Below the pieces are notes generated by a model that searched no databases, had not been told where the DNA came from, and was given only the letters and a program-made list of their open reading frames with translations. Below, piece after piece: positions 14,471 through 14,854 of a DNA stretch of 14,854 bases. The first letter of the stretch is position 1; each line of letters begins with the position of its first letter. A program made the translations under genes and the position numbers. This DNA comes from RUG563 sp045589355 (GTDB lineage Bacteria; Bacillota; Clostridia; Christensenellales; Aristaeellaceae). The stretch is from positions 1-14,854 of the forward strand of contig JAZNOW010000021.1 in NCBI GenBank assembly GCA_045589355.1, read 5' to 3'.

Positions 14471-14498
14471 TTGACAAAACTGTTGTAGTATGTAAGAT
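14471..14498 (+). promoter_or_regulatory. Promoter of pckA
   Basis: A perfect TTGACA (14471-14476) is followed after 16 bp by TAAGAT (14493-14498). This places the start near 14505 and leaves a leader of about 75 nt before pckA. The divergent GNAT promoter lies about 60 bp away in the same gap. Confidence 0.65.
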
Positions 14499-14578
14499 GA
14501 GGGAAAAGGGGGCTTTCAATGGAAAAGCCGCCGGAGAAACCCTCGCATGAGAATATTCAGAAAGAGGTAACGCACATT

Positions 14579-14854
14579 ATGAAGCAGCTCGACTTGACCC
14601 GCTATGGCATTACCGGTACCACCGAAATCGTGCACAACCCTTCCTTCGAAGTGCTGTTTGAAGAAGAAATGAACCCCGCTCTGGAAGGCTTTGAAAAAGG
14701 CCAGCTGACGGAACTGGGTGCTGTCAACGTGATGACCGGTATCTACACCGGCCGTTCCCCCAAAGACAAGTTCATCGTGATGGACGACACTTCTAAGGAC
14801 ACCGTGTGGTGGACCTCCAAGGAGTTCAGCAACGATAACAAGCCCGCCTCTATG
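14579..14854 (+). CDS. pckA: Phosphoenolpyruvate carboxykinase (ATP), N-terminal part only
   Basis: Interconverts oxaloacetate and PEP with ATP/ADP. The first 92 codons are present and the frame stays open to the window edge; the full enzyme is about 530 residues. LTRYGITGTTEIVHNPSFEVL, GAVNVMTGIYTGRSPKDKFIV and the following DTVWW segment are characteristic of the ATP-dependent bacterial family; TGRSPKDK contains an arginine used in substrate binding. ATG 14579 follows AAAGAGG (14561-14567). In gut Clostridia the enzyme often runs in the carboxylating direction, but that cannot be read from sequence. It is unrelated to the pyr genes. Confidence 0.93.
   Translation, partial: MKQLDLTRYGITGTTEIVHNPSFEVLFEEEMNPALEGFEKGQLTELGAVNVMTGIYTGRSPKDKFIVMDDTSKDTVWWTSKEFSNDNKPASM

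Noticed and set aside
14547..14570. Short leader frame (MRIFRKR) before pckA
   Set aside because: It ends within the pckA ribosome binding region and has no convincing site of its own; a chance frame cannot be excluded.

Overview
The window looks like a chromosomal segment of an anaerobic, moderately GC-rich member of the Clostridia (Firmicutes). Several things point that way: SigA-type promoters with strong AAGGAGG-like ribosome binding sites; a pyrimidine operon using a PyrK/PyrD class 1B dihydroorotate dehydrogenase; an aspartate carbamoyltransferase with a separate PyrI regulatory chain; a rubredoxin plus flavodiiron protein pair, typical of strict anaerobes; and an ATP-type PEP carboxykinase. 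I do not name a species.

Layout. Positions 1-600 are non-coding and made of modular, palindrome-rich repeats. A perfect-consensus promoter (617-645) then drives a long pyrimidine biosynthesis cluster on the + strand: pyrC, carB, pyrK, pyrD, pyrF, a GyrI-like hypothetical gene, pyrE, pyrB and pyrI (737-10296). A strong intrinsic terminator ends it. Next is a self-standing gene with its own promoter and terminator, encoding a degenerate Hsp70-type ATPase domain without a substrate-binding domain (10420-11502). Its terminator is a 35-bp exact copy of the one after pyrI. A rubredoxin/flavodiiron pair follows (11644-12977). The convergent gap 12978-13799 is filled by the same repeat family as the left end, in inverted orientation, plus a 120-bp tandem duplication. 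A phosphinothricin-type GNAT acetyltransferase lies on the - strand (13800-14354), and the first 92 codons of pckA run off the right edge.

How the genes work together. CarB makes carbamoyl phosphate, although its glutaminase partner CarA is not encoded here. PyrB/PyrI make carbamoyl-aspartate, PyrC closes the ring, PyrD/PyrK oxidise dihydroorotate with electrons going to NAD, and PyrE and PyrF complete UMP. The cluster therefore holds every UMP-pathway enzyme except carA. No pyrR, and no PyrR-type RNA site that I recognise, is present. The rubredoxin probably feeds electrons to the flavodiiron protein for O2 or NO removal.

Most unusual parts. The repeat system brackets about 12.4 kb with inverted copies, has a 93-nt perfectly conserved core, and contains many small palindromes whose two arms change together. 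The Hsp70-like protein has lost several catalytic residues and sits between duplicated terminators. A GyrI-like gene is inserted in the pyr cluster. I see no clear defence system, CRISPR array, transposase, tRNA or rRNA.
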